64,000 nucleotides of DNA from Oscarella lobularis (taxonomy: Eukaryota; Porifera; Homoscleromorpha; Homosclerophorida; Oscarellidae). Where the stretch lies: NCBI RefSeq assembly GCF_947507565.1, contig NC_089178.1, forward strand, positions 1,054,001-1,118,000. Direction: 5' to 3'. The translations under genes were made by a program, and so were the position numbers. Below the pieces are notes generated by a model, which saw only the letters and a list, made by a program, of their open reading frames with translations, had not been told where the DNA came from and searched no databases. Numbering within the stretch: position 1 is the first letter of the stretch; each line of letters begins with the position of its first letter. Of this stretch, positions 36,501-53,800 are shown in pieces.

Positions 36501-37058
36501 TCGCAATGTGATGAGACAGATTTTCTGTGGCGTCTTTCCAAGCGGATTCGCATAACCACGTCGCGATTGCGTTCGACGACTCCTGCCAATTCGCTTCTCC
36601 GACGATGAGACTGTCGACGAGCAATTGAAGTCGATTGTTCGTCGAACGATAGCGAGAAAAGAACGCTTCGTTGTCTGTCACTGTAAGAAGCTGAGAAGCT
36701 TCGTTAGACACCTACGCGAAACAGATGAGACCGAATCTTGAACAAAAGTAAAAGATTGCAATATTGAGTTTACCTTTTCAATTTCCTGCCGGACTTCTTC
36801 CGTTTCCTGGCGTAGGACAGCAAGGCTTCGCTTTCGATTGTCCGCTTCTTCGCTAAGACGCCGAAGGAAATGATTTTTCACTTCCTCCAGCTGCCCAATC
36901 AGTCGAGAATAGTCGTTCATAATCCTATCGTGTTTCCCGGTGACATCGGCGTGTATAAGCGACTCCATTTTGACGTTTATATCATCGTAAACGGATCGAA
37001 ATTGCTCTAATGATAAAAGGCCTTCTCGTAGACGCTCTTTGCCTCGAGTGGTCGCCAT
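33554..37058 (-). CDS. Multi-Tudor protein with N-terminal coiled coil and CCCH zinc finger
   Basis: Tudor domains of this extended type bind dimethyl-arginine on Piwi proteins and scaffold germ granules. The N-terminus (MATTRGKERLREGLLSLEQF) starts a long coiled coil (about 36,780-37,058) like the segment after B-boxes in RING/B-box proteins. At least three extended Tudor-like units follow: one around 35,300-36,110 (LSKGEMCAATCSLNGTWHRA, VFFLDIGVRELL), one near 35,050-35,430 (GSAYAVWSTLEKQWCRGIVL, VRMRLVDCGLVEVVPLESVY), and one near 33,900-34,130 (AARSKVDNRWYRGLILS, VFYVDYGNTELLEEERI). A CCCH finger lies near 34,610-34,680 (CRYYLRGGCARGSSCRYVH). The last exon ends VDLYDTTGARDVSVKEMLIK before TAA at 33554-33556. 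Closest known architectures are RNF17/TDRD proteins, but no RING was found, so the orthologue is not named. Confidence 0.8.
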
Positions 37059-37184
37059 TTTGGGTTTCGAATTTCAGAGCGTCCCGGATGTGAAGAATTT
37101 CGAGGCAGTGCGATTCATATTAATAATTTATTTATTACACTATTGAATTGTCCTATATTTGCTCCCGGAGTACATGTTCACATA

Positions 37185-38193
37185 CTAAACCGTTTTGGCT
37201 GATCTCATTTCGTCAAATACACTTACGTACTGCATTGCTGTGTCAAGGGGGCTATACTGCTTGTCTGATGATCGAGGCACGGGCGCCACGGCAGGAAGGA
37301 CCAGAGATCCGTCGACAAGTCGGCCGATGAATTCAGTCAAACTCTTCCAGCAGATAGAGGGATCGACAAAAGGAAGAGCTTCAATCTGATAAAAGATACA
37401 GACAAAACGCTAAAACCTTGCCAAATGAATAATTAAAATAATTAATGCAATTAAAATTTAATTAATTAACTCTCTACGGTTTTATGGAAGTACAGTACGG
37501 AGTCTATTGAACCTGAAGGACTTTGGTGGACCATCCTTCCCACCCCGATTAGCCTAAACTAATCTATGTTTGGTCCTACGGAGGTGACGGTGAAATGCAT
37601 ACAGTACGCACTTCAATGAGAACTCCTTTGACTGATTGGCCAATAGTGGCAATGCCTATTCGTATTGCATAGTCTCCAAGTCGATACTTGTACCCCTTTA
37701 CCTGAGAGAGATAGAGTGGCTACATTGAGATGTAGTCTACACCACATTGAGTTCTGAACCTGAGACGCATTGCTCGCTTTCGGCTGATAGAAACTCGCTA
37801 GACGATCGATAATCCGCACGATGGACGAGTCGGCCACGATGCAAGGTCCCGCGTCGAGAATGACGAAAGTTGAGTGCGGATATTCGGACACACGGACGAT
37901 GTACATTGCTAGAAAGAAAATGCGCGCTCTCTCGATTTTCTGTACATGTACATCGCCGCGATGCTATTCGTACGCGATCCGTGCAGATTTTGCGATTGGT
38001 AAGCGTCGCATTCGATTGTCCAGCCTCCCGATTTTTGCGCTCCCAGCAGCTCGAGTCGCTGTTGGAGAATATCGACGCCTTGCGAGGGGTTTTTTCCGCT
38101 TGGAGGGTTCCAGTATGTTACGCTGCAAAAGCCAAGTCGTTTGAGATGTGAAGCGTTGGTCTCATCAGCCGTAGCTCACCACGAAACTCCCAT
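37185..38193 (-). CDS. MED20: Mediator complex subunit 20
   Basis: MED20 is a head-module subunit of Mediator that pairs with MED18. The first exon gives MGVS and, with a split codon, joins after an intron to VTYWNPPSGKNPSQGVDILQ (human MGVTCV…). Next come RLELLGAQKSGGWTIECDAY, then YIVRVSEYPHSTFVILDAGP and CIVADSSIVRIIDRLASFYQ, the YRLGDYAIRIGIATIGQSVK strand, and a C-terminus with DTAMQYVSVFDEMRSA before TAG at 37185-37187. Each block aligns in order with human MED20, including S-E-Y-P near the middle and the D-T-x-x-Q-Y ending. Only 78 bp separate its start from the ADAM10 stop. Confidence 0.93.
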
Positions 38194-38271
38194 TGGCTAA
38201 AGAATGCAGTACAGGAACGTGCTTTAGCGTGCTACGGTAGTGTAGCAAAGGAAAAATTAAAATGATTCAAT

Positions 38272-41601
<3,330 letters not shown>

Positions 41602-41827
41602 TGATTACGCCCTCTCACGTGAATTGCAGGTGACGTCGTTATGCCTACAAATGATAATCAAATGCTTGAATATTATTGGCTGTTCGCCTAACGACTTATC
41701 GATTTGAAATACGTTGCTGTGCTGAGACGCTTTTTCTGTCATTTAGATAAATTAGAAATTTAAAGTTATTTGTTCACTTACAGACAGCTCAGACAATCGT
41801 TTAGCATAAAATTTAGTTTTTAGTTTT
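41602..41827. promoter_or_regulatory. ADAM10 upstream region with E-box and CRE-like site
   Basis: CACGTG at 41615-41620 lies 14 bp before the ADAM10 start codon and TGACGTC near 41630. The rest is the short gap to the upstream gene's stop codon (TAA 41828-41830). Confidence 0.45.
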
Positions 41828-44800
41828 TTAGACCTCCTCTTCTTCGTCAATACCTTCCATGTAGGCTCTGAAAAAAAGCACAAAATTTTCATTTCTTTCG
41901 GCTGAAAAATCATCTTCATACCCCGACTGCTTGGCCAACTCAAACAGCTTTTGCATGTCTTCTTCAATCGTCTTCTGAAGACCGGCTGAAGTAGAACGAC
42001 GAGAGAAACGTGAACCTCGTCTACACGCAACACAAAGCCGTCTCTATAATGTCCATGAGCTACTACAACCTTACTTTCTTAGGGCGGCATTCTGATAGAT
42101 CTGATCGAGCATGGCGTCAAGTTCCGACGTCGGTTTACAAGGAAAAAGAACTCGCAGAGCTCCGCCCAATTCGTCCTCCCCAAATCGTCCCGTTTGTACG
42201 AGTCTCGCAACCAATTCCATTCCTTGTTTCTCCACCGCCGCCAAGCGTTCCATTTCCGACTTTTGCCGCTGGCTCTCCAGTGCCTGATTTGTCTCCAATT
42301 CCAACTGACGCCTCGCTTCCTCCGTCGCCGCAGCTCCAAGAGTAGCACTCACTTTTCGACGGCCAACAGACGACGACTGACGAGAAATTCGACGTTCAAT
42401 TTTCGCTTGAAGACGCTGCTTCAGCGCGTCCTCCTGCTGCCGACGCTCCTTCGCCAAAGCGGAGCCCAGACGTTCCATTTCCTAGAGACAATTGAACTAT
42501 AGCCCAAGACGCTTATACTTATTCGTTCGTACTTCTTTGTGTTCCCTGATGACTTGTTCCTGTTGCTCGTTGAGGCTCCGGTCCTCTGCCTTGGCCGTCT
42601 CCTGAATTAGCCCCTTCTGCAATTGATGAATTGCTATGACGTCTTCTCGCTTCTTTGTCAGCTGCAGTAAAGACAAAAAACATGCTTTTGGACTTTTTAG
42701 ATACAATTGGCTTCTCACTTCGCGAGCTCTCGTTAGCTGTTGAGCGAAAAAACCAGCACCGATACCGTCTTCGTCCTTTTGAACGTCCTTCTCTGATTCC
42801 TTGCGAACGTCGCATTGAATCTACTCGGCGAAAACCAGAATAATAATAATTCAGCCAATAAGGTAATTGTACTTTAGCGATTTCGGATGCCAAACTGACT
42901 CTTCTCATTTTCAGCAAATTTCCGATGTCCGTTTTGTGTTTTAACCACAGTTTACGATCCGTCTGCCGAGTCTTTTGCATTGATCCACTGACGAGTCCAA
43001 GCTTCAAGGCAAAAACACTCTCAGCATTAAAAAAATAATCGACGCATAATTTCAAACCAGCAAGTCTCGTCGTTTCTTCAGTTCCAGCCATCGACGCAGA
43101 TCCCTCTGCTTCTCCAATAAATTTTTCCGCATGAGTTTTCTTTGTCGAAGTTTATTTAGCGCAAGGCGATTTTCCTGACTGGTCAATTGGGCAGCTTGAT
43201 CATCGACAAATCGTTTTCTTTCTTCCTTTGATAACGCCACTTGGGAGTCAAGAACGTTTCTGAAAAAAATCGCCTTGTGGGTAATTACAAATACAAAGGG
43301 CGTCTTTCCGTACTTGACAATGGACTGAACTCTCATCCTCGTAAAGTCTCTATCCTTCAGTTCCTGTATCATGCCCGCCTCCCATTTCTTATGCAAATTC
43401 TCCAACCGTTTCTTCACGGAGTACAATTTACGCTTTGACGCATCGGCAAAGGCGCGCACTCACCTCGACTTCTATCTCTTGCACTCGGACGCGTTCTTGC
43501 CTTTCTTTGTTCAGATCTCTCAGCTCCGACAGATTAACAAAGTTCATGTCGCTTTGATTTGCGGACTTCTGCGACAAGAGAGACATCAGCTTCTGCGTTT
43601 GATTCATGATCAGCTGTTCCGTGAACGTGTGCAGTTGCTCGTATAGAGAACTAACTGCCTCGCCCGCCTAGACAAAAACTACTTCGTCAAAAACGCTGGC
43701 AAAAACGGACTGTTTGCCTCTTTGTCCAATATCGTCTCCAGGCCTTCACGCTCCTGTCTCTGATGCTTCAGAAACGTCAGTCTTGCCTTTACCAGGTCAA
43801 CTACAGAAGAATAAAAGACATGGTATGTGTCGGACGAGTTAATTGCTAAGTTACCGAAGTGTCGAGATCCTCCTTTGGCAAACATAGCCTTTTCTTGATT
43901 CTTTATAAAAGAATTCATTGCTTCTGTTTGTCCTTTTGCCTGTACGATACGAGACGTCGACGCCTCAAAAATAAAATTTCACTCATTTTTTGCGTGCCTG
44001 AGAAATTCGTTTTGCTTGATTGCTTTCTGGCAATTTGGACTCGAGATCAACAAGAGCCGCCTGCAGTTCCTCTCGCTTTTCCGTCATCTTGTCCGTTACT
44101 TGTCCGTCGAGTGTCGCCAACGATTTCAGAAGGGAAGGATTCGAACTTCGCAAGGTTAGAAATACGCGTAAAAAAGTCCTATAATAATCACTAAGCACCT
44201 GGAAACTGAATTGACAACGGTTTCTCGTTGCGCAGTCAAGAGTTCATCTAAATCATCGGCATGCTCCTTCTCCTCTTCCTAAAAATGAGAGCGATACATG
44301 TATAGCCAAATTCGACGAATGAAAATTTGTCGTCTTACCAACGATTCTCCTATTGCCTCTCTCTTGGCCAATCGATCCATCAGCACGACGCGCACGCGAG
44401 CGATTTCCTCGTCCATCTCGCGCTCAACCAAGGCGAGTGCTTCGTGATATTGCGGAACGAGGACGGCGAGATGAGAACAGCGTCCTTCGTCGGGGCACGA
44501 TTTCGACGCCGACACCTCTTTCAGCAAAGTCCTTTGCAAGTCTTTTAAACCGATTAGCATTTTCGCAGCAAAAATCTAAAATTTATTTGCACGTATAATC
44601 TTGGAACAATTTGGCGGCGCACCTTTCTTAATTTCTCGTCTTCTTCGTCTTGCTCGTGTCGAAGCTCGTCCTCCAATTCGTCGTTTTCTTCCCGCTGCTG
44701 TTTCTTCAGCAGGGGCGACGCCTCGACATCCTGAAGACTCTTCGGATCCTGAAAAACGAGTAATACAGTACAGAGAATTCGTAATCATCGCAAATCAACT

Positions 44801-47800
44801 CACGTCCGGCAAGGAAAGAACCGACGGCATAGCGCCGACGCTTCGCTTGGATGTTGGCGGAGCGGCAACACTCCGCTTGCCGCCATAGAAATCGGACGAG
44901 ACGCGAGACGCGTTTCCCACTTGGTACTTGGACGAGCTGTTGTGCCACTGGTCGAACTGCTGCGTGTGCGTGACGCGTCGCTTCAGCGTCGTCTTCTTTC
45001 GATAGATCATGCCCTGTTCCTCCGATATGGCTGAGCCGATCCACTGGTCTTTCTTCACTTTGATGCCGCGACAATCGATCTTTTTCCACGGCAACAATTC
45101 CGTCACGACGACGGCCTTTCCATCGTTTAGGTCCGGATTCGGCTTGGCTTGAACGATTTTGATTTTGAACTTGCCGATCAAGTAGGCAGTTCCGTCGCAA
45201 GGTGAATAAACCTGAGAATAAAAAGGAAGAGGTGACTCATTAAGAGAAAGAGCAAGTGACCGCGCTTCCTCACCCCTTCCTCCGACTTTTCGACCTTCAT
45301 ACCGCGCTGAAAGCGTTCGCGGTAGTGCTTCAATTCAAGATCTTTTCTTCGTTTCTGAGTGGGATAAGCGATGCCTGGGAAAAAAATTTCCGAGCGCTAC
45401 TTACGTCGTGTCGCCTTGCAAGAGTTTGGGCCACTTCCTTTGCGCGTTTTTCTCGTTCACGTCCTATAGTCTTTTCCAAGTCGATGACCATGCACCTTAG
45501 GCGACCGAGAAGCTGGATAAGAAAGTCGGTGAGTTCTGTTAAATTGTGTTACAGCTATACATACTATTGCTTCCTTCTGAGGCGTCAAACAGCCATGAAA
45601 TCGCAGTGTTTGAATAAGCCACACAGACAGCTCCATATTCAAATCGAGCTTCATCTGATCAAGTTCGGCGTCCAGTCGAACAGAAGCCAAATAATCCATT
45701 CTATACAAAGAAAGGTCCAACGACCCTATACCAACCGATACCACCTACCCGTCCAACTCCGCTTGAAGCTGTTCCGGTTCCGACTGCATCAGAGCAACGA
45801 TGAGTTCTTCTTCCGGAAGCACATCACTACACGGCAAAAGGTTTATCCAAAATCAAAGGTATGAGGTCACACTTACTTTTCGAATAATGCAGCTGATGGG
45901 ACCGGCAAGGTTGGTGACGGCGGTCCGTCGTCGTTACCTTCGTCGTCTGAACGCGGTTCGCCAATTTGTCCCAACATGCCCCACAATCGTTTCGGTTTTC
46001 GTCGCTGGGAGGTCGATGCTCTGGACGACGAGCGCGACGGCGCATCACTGGCTAACGAACCTTGCTTCGAAAATAGACTCGTAACACGACGAGTGATCGA
46101 AGCGAATCGCGACAATCGCTTGGGCTCGTCGTCGTCGTCGTCGTCGGGCTTTGCTGGAGGAAGCGACTGTGACGGCGTCTCTTGACGGTCGGGAATCGAT
46201 TGCGGAACGAAACGCAACGAAAACGAAAGACTCGACCCAGGACGAGAATCCGGTCGAGATACGTCCACTGACGGCGTAGGAGACGATGGCTCAGACGACT
46301 TTCTTCTTTCTTCGATCGTCCGTTCGAGTAACACTCCCGCGTTGGCGTGCTGAAGGCCAATTGAACTCAGCGGCATGCGATTCCGTCGACGCACTCGAAG
46401 ACCGACGCCGCCGCGACTCGGTAACGTCGATCGAGACGAGTCAGGACGAGTCGATGGGGCTGAATCTGGACGAGTAGAACGCGGGTCAGGCGTATTCGCC
46501 GCTGGCGGAGAACTCGATTCGCTTTCTAATTGAATCGGCGTTCGGTTGAGCTCAACTCCAACGGTCGTCTGAACCGTTCCCATTAGCGGTTCTTTCGCCT
46601 TTCGACGGCCCTTCAATTTGAGCCCGACACGTCGCTTTGAGTCAGTTTCAGGCTCGTCTTCGCCTTCCGACGAGGGATTCTCTTCGGGGAATGCAGAAGC
46701 TGCTCGGCTGCTCGTTTCTTGTTTGCTAAACGGCGTACGGCGAATGTCAACGTTTTCGGTCGTCTGTACGGCACCGGCAGCAACCAAGTTCTTTTTTCGT
46801 CTCTTCGTCTTTAATCCTGGTCTCTCATCGGGCTGCTCTTCTCCTCCTTCATTCTCTGGCGACGTTCTAATCTCAGCAGTGCGCCCGACGAAATGACTTT
46901 CTGTCGTTGTTACACTTCCCGAAAGAGGACTCTTTTTCTTTCGCTTTAGTTTAAGAGCGAATTTCTTCGGTTCATCGCCTTCGGAGTGCTCGTCGTCGTC
47001 GTCGTCTTCCGTCGGCGGCGGACTTCGAAGATGCTCTCCGTCTATCGGGCCTGACATGACCGACGCCGACACGGTGAGCCGAGAATTCGCTCTCCGTCCA
47101 CTTGCAACGAGCTGCGAAGAAGTCGGCACGTCTTCCGTCTCAACCGTCGCATGAAAACCTCGCCCTTTTCGCTTTCCCTTCAGCTGCAATTTAGGTCCCT
47201 CGTTGTTTTCGTCGTTCCCGCTGTTCGACGGCGACGCTTCGTTGTCGCTCGGTTTTTCCGACTCCGGCTTTTCGTCGCTTTCAAGTCTTTCGTCAAAAGC
47301 GCAGTCGTCGTTGCTGTCATCTTCAGCCGATTGGACGAGAACGATGTGCTTTGACGTCGACGGTTTCAACGAACCAAATGTCGATCCCGATCGCGAATTT
47401 CGTTTCTCGACGCCAGTCAAACTCGGTAATTTTCGTCTCACAGCAGGAATACTGTCCAGTCGATGCCGTACCAACATCAAAGTTTCGTCAGTCATACTCG
47501 GTCGAACTAATTGCTGTCTGTCTTCCACGAGAGGTGGCAGAACGATTCCGCTACTCGACGACGATCCCTTTTCGTTCTTTGCACCGTTTTTCTTCACGCT
47601 CTCTTCTGAACTCGACCGACTTCCGAGCACCTCGACCTTGCTCGTTGGGCGACTCTTCTTGTCCTCTTTGACGAGGTTCTCTCGGCTGCCTTCGTCGCTC
47701 GACGATATGCTGTATATCGTGCCTAGACGCTTTGTTGGCACAAGTCTCGGTCCTTCGTTCTCGTAAAGATCCTGAGCGCTCGATCGTCCCGACGTCACTT

Positions 47801-50800
47801 GGAGAGAAAATTCGCTCGTCGGAGTAGCACTGCGACTCGCGAGCGATATGCGACTGTCAGTAGTTTTGAGTCGTTTTCGAAGGTCTGTGACCTCCTTTGT
47901 GCTTTGTTTTCTCTTCGCCGAATCTCCACTTTCGAGCGTGATTGAGCCCTTCTTTCGACAGGAGACGCAGCCGCAGAAAAATCGTAAAAAGCGCCATCTT
48001 TCGCCGCTTAGAAGATGATACTTCCAAACGCGACGTCGACGACACGCCACGCTCACAATGACCAACGTCAGGAGAAAAAGAAGTACGAAACCGACGACAG
48101 CTCCAATGATGAGAATTTTGTATGTCCACGTCGTCTGTACGTCAAGCAATATTCGCATTTCCTGGCGGTGGTAACGATTCTATTTTACTCACCTCCGTCA
48201 CGACGACGTCAATCACGCGGACGCACGTCGTTTCAGTGCCGCTATCTTCTGTCACGACATACGTCTGAAAAGACGAAATGTATCTATAGCAAAAAGAGAA
48301 TTTTGGCCTACGAGAAACAAATCCGGAAAATCGAGAAAGTCCTCAGTATTGAACGATCGGATTTTGATGCCCGTGCTAACAACGAAAACATCCTAGAGAC
48401 AAAGACTAAAGAAGTGCCCTGCTGTCAAACTACGACGATCTTACGAGAATAGCTGTTGGGATGAACCCGTCAAACGTCACAATAAACCGTGAGTCTGCTG
48501 AAGGCAACAACGTCTTATAAACGACAATAAAACAGAACTCGTCATACCGGGAAAATCCTCCACTAGTCGTATATCAACAATTGTCTCGTTCGTCCCGTAC
48601 AAGACATCCATCAAAGGAGGCGGCGATAGCGACGCTGTCATCGTGCCTTCCGTGATGTTTGTCCCGCTTGGAAAGCGCACAGTGACGTTGACCTCCTTCG
48701 CACATCCGGTTGAACGACTCGTATGGTAGACGAGAATGGTCGCGTTGAAAACAAACGCACCGTTTTGAATTTCATGCTGAAAAGGCTAGTCGACATCGCT
48801 TTTTTATATAGGCGATTTACTTACGTCATAAGTGACGTTCGTTTTTATTTCTGGGGCGACAAGGCTCATATTGACGGAATTTCCTACCAGTAGAGTGGTG
48901 TTGTCCACGAGGGCGTACGCCGTAACATTCACGCGAGGAGGTTCCCCTTTCATTTCCGTCAGCGCGAGGATGTCCGTCGCAGATCCCAAAACGAGTAACT
49001 GGAAAGAGATTTAGTCACAATGACTAGATCAAAATGCACAAACATACCCCGGCTTTAAGCGTGTCATTCGCATTGCCACTGGGATTGACAATTTCACCAA
49101 AATGCCACGCAACTTCAGCAGGAGACGTGCTATTGGGCGAGCTGATTGCCGTGGGCACGCCACTCGTAAGCGTCATCCCCCCGCGGCTGTCCAAGCCTGC
49201 CGACACGATGCGAATAAGGTCGTTGCGGCCAACGACACTCGGCTCAAAGGCTAGAAAAACAAGTGCGATTCTTCAAGGAAACCAACTGAGACGACGCACC
49301 TAAAAACATTTGGATATATGACGTTCCGGACGGAAGAGTCAAATCGACGGTGAGCCGGCCAAACTCTCCAAAATTCAGACTATTTTCGTCTGTGCAACTG
49401 ATGGACGTTTGAATCAGCTGAAGATTGGGAACAGAGGGAGCGGCAATCACTAACTCCTCCACAGCGGCGAGACTGTATGGCACGGCATCTATAAAAAGAG
49501 TGCTCAAGAAACTTAGGAACGACGTCGCTCGCCTTATTATTACCGCGTTCGCTGTTTCCGTATTCCAGCGTAGCGTTCAGATAATACACCGCACTGGGAC
49601 GAACCTTCTCGTGAATCCCATATTTCAGCGTCACTGTCAAATTCTCCTCAGTGCCCAGTTCAAAAACGTCTTCGTCGTCTTCCTGACGAAACAATATAGG
49701 TTTCTCAACGACGTCGTAGTCCGTTAGAGCGACGTCGTCCGCCGACGGAAGTCGGTACGCGGACCCGTTTTTGATCGGCAACAAGACGTTTGATTCCGTC
49801 GTCAAATTCAAACGCATGTTGTTCGCCTTTAGACACGATCGCGCGCGATGCGAAATTTCGACGACGAATGTAACGACGTCTCCCGCTTCGTAGACTTTGT
49901 TTTCTTCTTTAGAAATCATTAGTAATAGATCAGCTCCGACGACGGTAATATTCGTTGTGACAACCGTCGATTCTGAAACGTCGCCCATGCCGTCGACCGA
50001 TTCATATAAAGCTGCTGAGACTAGCTGAAGATTCTGGCCTTTGAAGACGTTCAGTAGAACGATTTTGAAATTCATAGCGATTTCGTTTGACGTCGCTTTA
50101 TCTCCATATGCCGTCACTGCGCCGACGGCAGTCTCGATTGAACTCGGTCGAATTTCGTACGTTTTTGGCATCGTGGCCAAAGCGACGTTCAATCCTCGAC
50201 GAATCGACAACGAGTCGTTTCTCGATGCCAGAGCTATTGCAGGCGCATCAACACCGCTGATAGCGTAGTCGCACGACGAAAAGTCGTCCGATTCGCACAC
50301 GAGCTCGGTCACTCGAACCGACAAATTAAACCGAGATCTCGGAAAACGCATAACGAGAGTGAATTCGAACGTCGCATTGACGTTGTCGACGACAAGGTAG
50401 GGAAGAGCGCTACTGCCGAACGACGGAGCCGCTGTGGAAACAATAACAGTCGGCGCTGTTATTGCTACTGTTGTCTGGGTTGGAGTCACTATTGTCGAGT
50501 TCACACTGACGGAAGGACGTTGGCCTGCTGTGTGTCCTGCCTTTGAGCAGTCCAACCGGTGTTGGGAAGAGGCCTCGGCTTTCAAAGTGATTCTCGGTAC
50601 GTTTATTGATACTTCCGCCAGTTCTTCGTAGCTACGTACCGAAGAGGGAAGATAATTTGATCGATTGGCGCTGTCCCATGTCAACGAAACAAGCAAATGC
50701 AAGGACTGCGACGGAACGACAGTTTCCAATACCGTTGCATTGAACGTGCAATTGATGTCTCCAATGGGAGAAGGCAAAAACTCGTCGGCTCGACTTGTAT

Positions 50801-53800
50801 CATAATCAGGGTGGAGAAGAATATTTGAGGAAAGTTCGAGTCGCAAAACAGTGGCGTTAAGAACCGTCTTTTTCATCGGTGCGGAGCAGCGTAAAGTACG
50901 GTAGACATCGGAAATGTTCATACCACCAATGTCGATTTGAAGTTTAGGATTAGAAGCAGGATAAGAATTAGGCGCCGAAATCAATCGAGATAATGCGAAA
51001 AATTCAACTAATTCGCCGCCATTCACTTGAGACTCCAAGGCAGTAAACCCGACCTCAAGTGACGGCTCGACGATATTCAAAACGACTTCATTCTAAAGAG
51101 AAAAATAAAAGCGAACGTGTAATTCCCCTTAAACTCTTTTACCTGAGACGATGCGTCACCAAGCCGAGATGTAGCGTTCATTGCAACCGTCGCATCGTTT
51201 TTGCAGTACGGCTTATTTAAAACATTTAAGTTGACGGTCACGACGACGACGTACTGATCAGCTTTATCGACTTCCGTGATATTCCAAAAGCCAAGTTGCA
51301 CAGAGACAACGCCGTCTCCATTAGTGATTTTCCGATCGTCGGTGAGAAAATAGGGACCGGATACCGAAACTCTGTGAATATCGACGAGGTCATTCACAGT
51401 ATAGTTAAAATCGGATTGAAGTACTGCACTTAGATCCAAGGACAGATTTGCCCTCAAACGGTCCCACACGGTGACATTAACAACGAGACGTAAATCTTCA
51501 CCCACAGCTGCTTCCTTTCTCTCCGGCTTCAGAGGAAGCGAATTCGCGACCGTGGATTGAGATTCGATGAAGGCGACAGTCGACGGAGGTTCGCTCGTCG
51601 TCTCCAGCACGTACTGACGATTCTCCGATCCGTCGCTGCTATTGGTCGTCAAGTCGAAATAAAATCTCGCCGTTGCCGTCAGAAGTTGACCTACGGTGAC
51701 ATTTTCTATCACCGTCCCCACGATCGTGTACAAAACCGTGCTTTCTCGAATCACGTCGTTTCGAGTTGTCACGACAACAGTTTCGCTGTCGAGTACCTCG
51801 GCCGTGGGGTCGTCCACCGAAAACATACTGGAAAAGTTCGTTTTAAGTACGGTGCTATACATTGCAGGCGACGAAACGTCTATGCCGCTGAGTGCGACGG
51901 TCATAGACGCCGTACTTCCTCGTCCAACGATTCTGCAGAGAAAAACGGATTAGATATCGAGACAGAAGATAATGAGAACCTACGGAGGATTTAGGTTCAT
52001 TTCTAAGCGAGGCTCTGCTTCGGTGACGGTTAGTTGGAGGCTGTCGTCCAATTCGCGCCTCCCTTCGACATTGGGATGATTGAAGGCAAAAGTGGTCCTA
52101 ATATCCAGTCTGGAACCGTTACGATTTGCCGTCACGTTGCTCACGTAGGCATCCACCTCGACAACAAGCTGATCTTCGCTTGTTTCGCCGTTTGTTCCGG
52201 CGTTGGAGAAGTCTCCAAGGAAAAACGTAACTCTAGGAAAACGGATCAAGGTATCGGTCAAAGCGGCCACAGTTGCAAATCTCACCTATTGTTCAATATG
52301 TTCGATATATTTACGGCGGCGAAGTCTCCAATCAAATTTGTTCCCACGCGTCCAATTTGAGCGCTTGCTATAGCAGTGGCGTTGGCCGGAAGATTGACTT
52401 GCACGGAAGCGTTCAACGCCGTCCCAGCAAACCAGTCTACAACGGCAAAAAAGCGAACGGCTTCGCGAACGGCGACGAAGTGTCCTGCAGTCCACCAAAC
52501 ATCGGTCCAGTTCAGAAGGAGACGCAGTGCCGGCTCCGGAACGACGATCGTGCGCAAGAGCGAACCCGAGAAGAGGACGCCATCAGCGTAAAGGTCCGGC
52601 TGTAAGGCGAGGGAAAACTCCTTTCGTTCCGTAAGAGAAAGAGGGCGAACGTCGACAAAGATCTGAAACAAGGTATCAAAAAAAAAAGGAGGAGGGTACC
52701 GTAGAAGATTGGGTAAGAACCTCATAAATAGTCATTGCATGTTTTGTTGTCGGGGTCCGTATTTCTCCGAGATGAAGCTGAATTTCCTGAACAACGATTC
52801 TGCTGCCAGTGGCATTGTACACGGGATTCGTCACGAGTTCTGAACCGAATGTTCTGTTGCCGTTCGACAGCAACGAGGCATTTAGGAAGCGCACAGAAAT
52901 GGCTTCGTCTGCCGAAATAGCTACACGGGAAAAAAAGGCCGAAAATAATACACACACAGCTTATTTTTCTCATATGTACCGATAAATACAGAAAAGTTTG
53001 AAGTTCCGGGAGATTGCTGAAACAGAAGAAGAAAACGAGACTGCCCAAAACCCAGCTCGTTTGGCTGAGAAAGTGGCGAGAACAGAGTCAAGTTGACCGG
53101 CAACGCCGGAGCTGCCGTAACTGCTGAGTGAATCGACAGAAAATAAACCCCTCGTTCCAAGGAAAGGCAATAGCTCAAATCAAAGTTAATTCCACAGGCG
53201 TCTTCATAGCGTCCAGTAATTTTAAAATCGAACGCTGTTCCATAGCGAATGCCGGAGTTCACGGGAACGCGAATTACGACGTTGATTTCTCCGTTTCGAA
53301 ATTTCGGTAGCTGAAGAGGCGTACGTATGTCGTGAAAAACGTCAACGAAGTTCCTCGTATTGACGGCGTTCCAGTAGTCGTAACCAACACGAACAAATGA
53401 CGACAGAAATGACGAACGATTCGACGCGAAAACCAGAGACAAATTCAACGGAACAGCCTCAATAGGTTCCTCGTAGCCGACCGTCAGATTGTAGACGAGT
53501 ACGTCTCCTCCTCGAATGACACCGTTTCCTTGTCGACTGAGATTTAAATATAACTTGGGACGAACGATTTTCAAATCGATGCAATTCTGCAGCAGGAACT
53601 TGTTGCGACTGTTCTCTGCGGAGAACGAAAGAACTAATCTAAGTTGAGCGTTCTCGTTTGACGTATGGTCTGCTCCGTTTAGAACCACAAACAAGGACAA
53701 GTCGACGACATCGTTTGCGTTTGCAACGTTGTCCGGTAAATTGACGAGTTCCTTTGCACTATCTCGCAAATCGGCTACGTAGTAGGAAGCATTGGACTCT

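Noticed and set aside
47203..47766. 187-codon plus-strand frame with hydrophobic and serine content
   Set aside because: Antisense shadow of the repetitive cytoplasmic region of the EVC2-like gene.
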